The notes under the pieces were generated by a model. That model did no database searches. It saw only the letters and a list, made by a program, of their open reading frames with translations, and was not told where the DNA came from. DNA of 64,000 nucleotides from Pseudomonas sp. LD120 (lineage in GTDB: Bacteria; Pseudomonadota; Gammaproteobacteria; Pseudomonadales; Pseudomonadaceae), in NCBI RefSeq assembly GCF_009861525.1, contig NZ_WVHL01000003.1, positions 1,612,001 through 1,676,000 of the forward strand, read 5' to 3'. The stretch's first letter is position 1. Every line of letters starts with the position of its first letter. A program made the position numbers and the translations under genes. This document shows, piece by piece, positions 61,041 to 64,000 of the stretch.

Positions 61041-62281
61041 GGCTGTTCCCCTTCTTGCTGAACGTCCTGCAACAGCAGGGCGAAATCCTTGAGGGTCTGC
61101 TCATCGACCTCGTTGGCGTAGGCGTCGCGCCAGGCCCGGCGGAACAGCTCTTCGGGGCTCAGTTGATCCAGTTCGATCAGCTCGGCAGTCTCGTCCTCGC
61201 CATCGCGGCCGCCTTTGCCGGCGTATTCAGCGGCGATTCGCACCAGGCGCACGGCCTTGCCTTGCAGGGCGCTTTCCACTTGCTGGCGCAGGTCCGGTTG
61301 CGGCTCGTCCAGGCGCACCCGCACTTCCAACCAGGGCTGGCGCTGCTCTTCGGCCAACAGGTCGATGTCCGGCAGCTCGCCGAGCTGGGTCAGGATCTCC
61401 CCCAGGGGCGCCGGGCCCAGGCGTTGCAGGTTCACCGCCCGGGGAATCAGCCGCGGTTCGACGCTGACCAGGGTCTGGCCGTCCAGGTGTACATCGAGGA
61501 TCTGGTGTTTGTAGTCGATTTCGGAAAACGATAGGGGAATCGGCGAGCCGCTGTAGCGGATGCGTTCCTCGCCATTGACCTTCTGCGGTTTGTGCAGGTG
61601 CCCCAGGGCCACGTAGCTGATGTCCGCGCCGAACAACGTGGCGGGCAGGGCTTCGGCGTTGCCGATGATCAGGCTGCGCTCGGAGTCTTCGGACACCGAG
61701 CCGCCGGCCATGTGGGCGTGGCTCACGGCGATCAGCGCCTGTCCCGGCTGGCGGCGGGCGTTGGCCGCGGCGATCAGCCATGCATGGACCTGGGCGATGC
61801 CCTTGAGGTAGTCGTCCCCCAGCTGCGGACCGGTGACTTCCGCCGGCCGCAGGAACGGCAGGGCCAGGCACCAGGCGACAATCGCGCCGCTGGCATCCGG
61901 CAGCGGCAGCAGCAGGCGCTCGGCGTCCAGCTGGCCGTCATCCAGCCACAGCACCCGGCCCAGTGCGTGGGTGCGCAGCCGCCGCATCAAGGGGGCGGGC
62001 AGTTCGATGCGCGAACCGGAGTCATGGTTGCCGGCGATCATCACGATGGTCAGCGCCGGCTGCTGTTCGTGGGCGTTGACGATGAAGTCGTAGAGCCGCT
62101 CCTGGGCCTTGACCGGCGGGTTGACGGTGTCGAACACATCGCCGGCGATCAGCAGCACATCCGGCTGTTCGTGTTTGAGCTGACGCAACAGCCATTCAAG
62201 GAAGCAGGCGTGTTCGAAGTCGCGTTCCTGGCCATGGAGGTTCTGGCCCAGGTGCCAGTCGGAGGTGTGAAACAGACGCAA
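61037..62281 (-). CDS. sbcD: SbcD exonuclease subunit
   Basis: Encodes 414 aa, a Mre11-type Mn-dependent phosphoesterase. The motifs are HTSDWHLGQNLHG, AGDVFDT, AGNHDSGSR, SHAHMAGG and GHLHKPQ. It partners SbcC in a hairpin and double-strand-end nuclease. The stop overlaps the sbcC start by 4 bp. A heptanucleotide repeat lies upstream at 62312-62353. Confidence 0.95.
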   Translation of the reverse strand: MRLFHTSDWHLGQNLHGQERDFEHACFLEWLLRQLKHEQPDVLLIAGDVFDTVNPPVKAQERLYDFIVNAHEQQPALTIVMIAGNHDSGSRIELPAPLMRRLRTHALGRVLWLDDGQLDAERLLLPLPDASGAIVAWCLALPFLRPAEVTGPQLGDDYLKGIAQVHAWLIAAANARRQPGQALIAVSHAHMAGGSVSEDSERSLIIGNAEALPATLFGADISYVALGHLHKPQKVNGEERIRYSGSPIPLSFSEIDYKHQILDVHLDGQTLVSVEPRLIPRAVNLQRLGPAPLGEILTQLGELPDIDLLAEEQRQPWLEVRVRLDEPQPDLRQQVESALQGKAVRLVRIAAEYAGKGGRDGEDETAELIELDQLSPEELFRRAWRDAYANEVDEQTLKDFALLLQDVQQEGEQP

Positions 62282-62311
62282 GGCAAACTCCAGGGGAAGC
62301 AGCTAAAAGCT

Positions 62312-62353
62312 GCAAGTGGCAAGTGGCAAGTGGCAAGTGGCAAGTGGCAAGCG
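62312..62353. repeat. Heptanucleotide tandem repeat
   Basis: GCAAGTG is repeated five times exactly (62312-62346) then once as GCAAGCG (62347-62353), in the batD-sbcD gap. Slipped-strand variation would change the gap length, not a protein. Confidence 0.85.
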
Positions 62354-62376
62354 AATCTTGCCGCTTGCGGCTGCAT

Positions 62377-64000
62377 TTATTTGGGGTACAGCGGCGGCAG
62401 GCCGGTGGTGTCCGCCAACGGGTCCTGGACCCGTTCGGCAATGGGAATGGTGCGGATCGCCCGCCACAGTTCCTCACCTTGCCAGTACTGGCCGGTTTCG
62501 CTGTAGAGGGCGCCGTTGAGGCCGTCCAGGGCGTCGGACAGGGGCACGAAGCGTGCGGCCATTTCGGCCAGGGTTTGCGGTTGCTGGCGGGCCCAGGCGT
62601 CCAGGGCCTGGCGGGTGGTTTGTGGGTCGTTGGCCTGGCACGCGCGTTTGAGGTCGTCCAGCAGCGAGCGTGGGCTGGGGCCGGCCTGCGTCGCTCGCAA
62701 CACCGCTGGCTGCGAGCGGGCGCGCCACCACAGGCCGAAGCCCAGCACGCTGGTGCAGGCCAGCAGCAGGGTGCTCAGTTGCCAGAGCCACAAGCCCTGG
62801 CTGCCGGCGCTGATCGGCGGCGTGCCGGCGGGGCTGTCCACCACCAGGCTGGGGTTGTCCACCACCTGCAGGGTGCGCGCTGGCAGGCGGGTGTGTTCCA
62901 GGCGGTCTGCCTGGGTGTTCCACCAGGTCACTTGCAGGGCCGGCAGTTCAAGGTTGCCGGCGCGGGTCGGCACCAGCGCCGTGCGGTCCTCGCGGATCCC
63001 CAGCAGGCCGGTTTCGATGGACTGGTTGCTCAGTTGCGGTTGGTCCGGGTAGCGGCGCAGGCCACTGATGTCCGCTTGGGGCAACGCCGGCAGTTGGGCG
63101 CTGGACAGGCCTTCGGCGCGCAGGGTCAGGTTGCGGGTCAGCGAGTCACCCACTTGCGGGTGTTCCGGCTCGGGGTTCCAGCTTTCACTCAGGCTCAGGC
63201 TGCGGGCGGGCAACCAGGGGCTGTCGGCCGGGTAGTCGGCGGGCTTGGCCTGCACATCCAGGGTCAGTTCGGTGGAATTGATCCGGATCAGGCGGTCGGA
63301 CTTGGGCGCCTGGGGGCTCGCGTCCTGGTCATCGGGGCGGGCCAGGGTGGCGCTGAAGGTCAGCGCCGGGATCGACAACGGGCCGCTGCGTTGCGGGTAG
63401 AGGGCATAGCGCATCTCGATCACCCCGTGGCGCACACCATTGATGAGCTTTTCGTAGGTGCGTGGCTCCCCCAGTTGCTCGACCCGGGCATCACTGAGTT
63501 GCAGGGGGCTGAGGCTGCTGTCGTCGAACAGCGGCACCGAGTGGTAGATGTGCAGGGTCAGCAGGGCTTGGGCCTGGACGTAGACCTTGGGGTGGTCGAG
63601 CTGGGCGTCGATGAACACCGGTTCCTGGCGGGCTGGCGAGGCTTGTGTCGGGCCGGCATTGACGTGCAGGGTCAGGGCCTGGCTGCGCAGGTTGCCCAGT
63701 TGCAGCGGGGCGATCTGCAAGGTGCCGGTGTGGCGGGGCAGCAGGGTGATGATCCAGCGGGTGCTGGCGTGGTTGTCGCCCAGGTTGTTGAGCTGGTTGA
63801 CCTGGCGCGTGCCACGCACTTCGAACTGCGCTTGCAGGGCGCGCAGGTCGGGCTTGCCGAACTGGGTGACATCGGTGGACTCCAGGGTCAGCTCGACGGT
63901 TTCCCCGGCGTTCACCTGGCTGCGGTCCAGGCTGGCGAGCAGCCCGGCAGCCTGGGACGGCGAGGTCCAGAGCGCGAGGGCAAGCAGAAGGGCAGTGCAG
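62377..64000 (-). CDS. batD: BatD-family protein, partial (5' end outside the window)
   Basis: At least 541 residues are encoded, and the start lies beyond the right edge. The visible N-terminus is a signal-peptide core (TALLLALALWTSPSQAAG). Then comes a long beta-rich periplasmic region (SLDRSQVNAGETVELTLES..., EVRGTRQVNQLNNLGDN), a membrane segment (LWLWQLSTLLLACTSVLGFGLWW) and a C-terminal cytoplasmic part (DDLKRACQANDPQTTRQALDAWARQQ). This is the layout of BatD/'oxygen tolerance' proteins, usually encoded with MoxR and Bat genes. A GTG at 63915 is not the real start. Confidence 0.85.
   Translation of the reverse strand, partial: CTALLLALALWTSPSQAAGLLASLDRSQVNAGETVELTLESTDVTQFGKPDLRALQAQFEVRGTRQVNQLNNLGDNHASTRWIITLLPRHTGTLQIAPLQLGNLRSQALTLHVNAGPTQASPARQEPVFIDAQLDHPKVYVQAQALLTLHIYHSVPLFDDSSLSPLQLSDARVEQLGEPRTYEKLINGVRHGVIEMRYALYPQRSGPLSIPALTFSATLARPDDQDASPQAPKSDRLIRINSTELTLDVQAKPADYPADSPWLPARSLSLSESWNPEPEHPQVGDSLTRNLTLRAEGLSSAQLPALPQADISGLRRYPDQPQLSNQSIETGLLGIREDRTALVPTRAGNLELPALQVTWWNTQADRLEHTRLPARTLQVVDNPSLVVDSPAGTPPISAGSQGLWLWQLSTLLLACTSVLGFGLWWRARSQPAVLRATQAGPSPRSLLDDLKRACQANDPQTTRQALDAWARQQPQTLAEMAARFVPLSDALDGLNGALYSETGQYWQGEELWRAIRTIPIAERVQDPLADTTGLPPLYPK

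Noticed and set aside
58983..61061. A 692-codon open frame opposite sbcC
   Set aside because: Antisense to the coiled-coil and N-terminal region of SbcC; Leu/Gly/Gln-rich from complementing Gln/Leu codons.

Overview
This is a GC-rich chromosomal window from a Pseudomonas, most likely the P. fluorescens group (P. protegens / P. chlororaphis type). The evidence is the MvaU-type H-NS analogue, the GalU, Gor and HPPD sequences, an AruH-like arginine transaminase, a cbcX-like choline binding protein, many REP-type palindromes between genes, and AANAANAA (Crc/Hfq) motifs ahead of catabolic genes. I saw no tRNA, rRNA, CRISPR array, prophage or complete insertion sequence.

Layout. 0.1-2.4 kb: alkylation repair (alkB-ada) beside a GyrI-like protein. 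2.5-6 kb: small conserved proteins, two small lipoproteins and a tsdBA-like thiosulfate dehydrogenase pair. 6.4-8.7 kb: galU and gor. 8.7-10.8 kb: a divergent pair made of a KfrA/TnpT-like coiled-coil DNA-binding protein and a TnpS-like tyrosine recombinase. 11-13.3 kb: ahpC and ahpF with an OxyR-like upstream site. 13.4-18 kb: gloA, a DUF4946-like secreted protein, mvaU, a CSS-EAL phosphodiesterase and a LysR regulator. 18-23 kb: two EamA/RarD exporters, hppD, hpaR and an aldo/keto reductase. 23.4-27.5 kb: a sugar-diacid/glycerate locus (cdaR, glycerate kinase) whose divergent MFS transporter is frameshifted and fused to a truncated LysR gene.

28-36.5 kb holds the homoprotocatechuate meta-cleavage operon hpaG1-G2-E-D-F-X-H-I (minus strand) and the activator gene hpaA. 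Paired HpaR-type palindromes lie in the hpaG1/hpaA gap. 36.6-43.8 kb is a second catabolic cluster: a 2,4'-dihydroxyacetophenone dioxygenase-like cupin, an MFS transporter, a Zn alcohol dehydrogenase, an OprB-type porin and a GMC oxidoreductase, with a divergent AraC regulator. 44.4-48.8 kb is a third: a LuxR regulator, a MetA-type outer-membrane channel, an MFS transporter and a histone-deacetylase-like amidohydrolase. 49-51.3 kb carries hpaB and hpaC, the hydroxylase that feeds the hpa pathway, so the pathway is split around the two accessory operons. Several of these transcripts have Crc/Hfq motifs at their 5' ends, suggesting shared catabolite repression.

51.7-64 kb: a methyl-accepting chemotaxis protein, aruH, an alpha/beta hydrolase, a solitary choline-type binding protein, a GST, sbcC, sbcD and the 3' part of a batD gene that runs off the right edge.

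The best candidates for little-described biology are the chromosomal TnpS/TnpT-like module (8.7-10.8 kb), the diol/hydroxyketone-type operon (36.6-42.5 kb), the HDAC-like operon (44.4-48.8 kb), an Ada protein missing three of its four zinc cysteines, and the transporter-LysR chimera. Domain and family calls are from reading the sequence and recalled family knowledge; no search was run.
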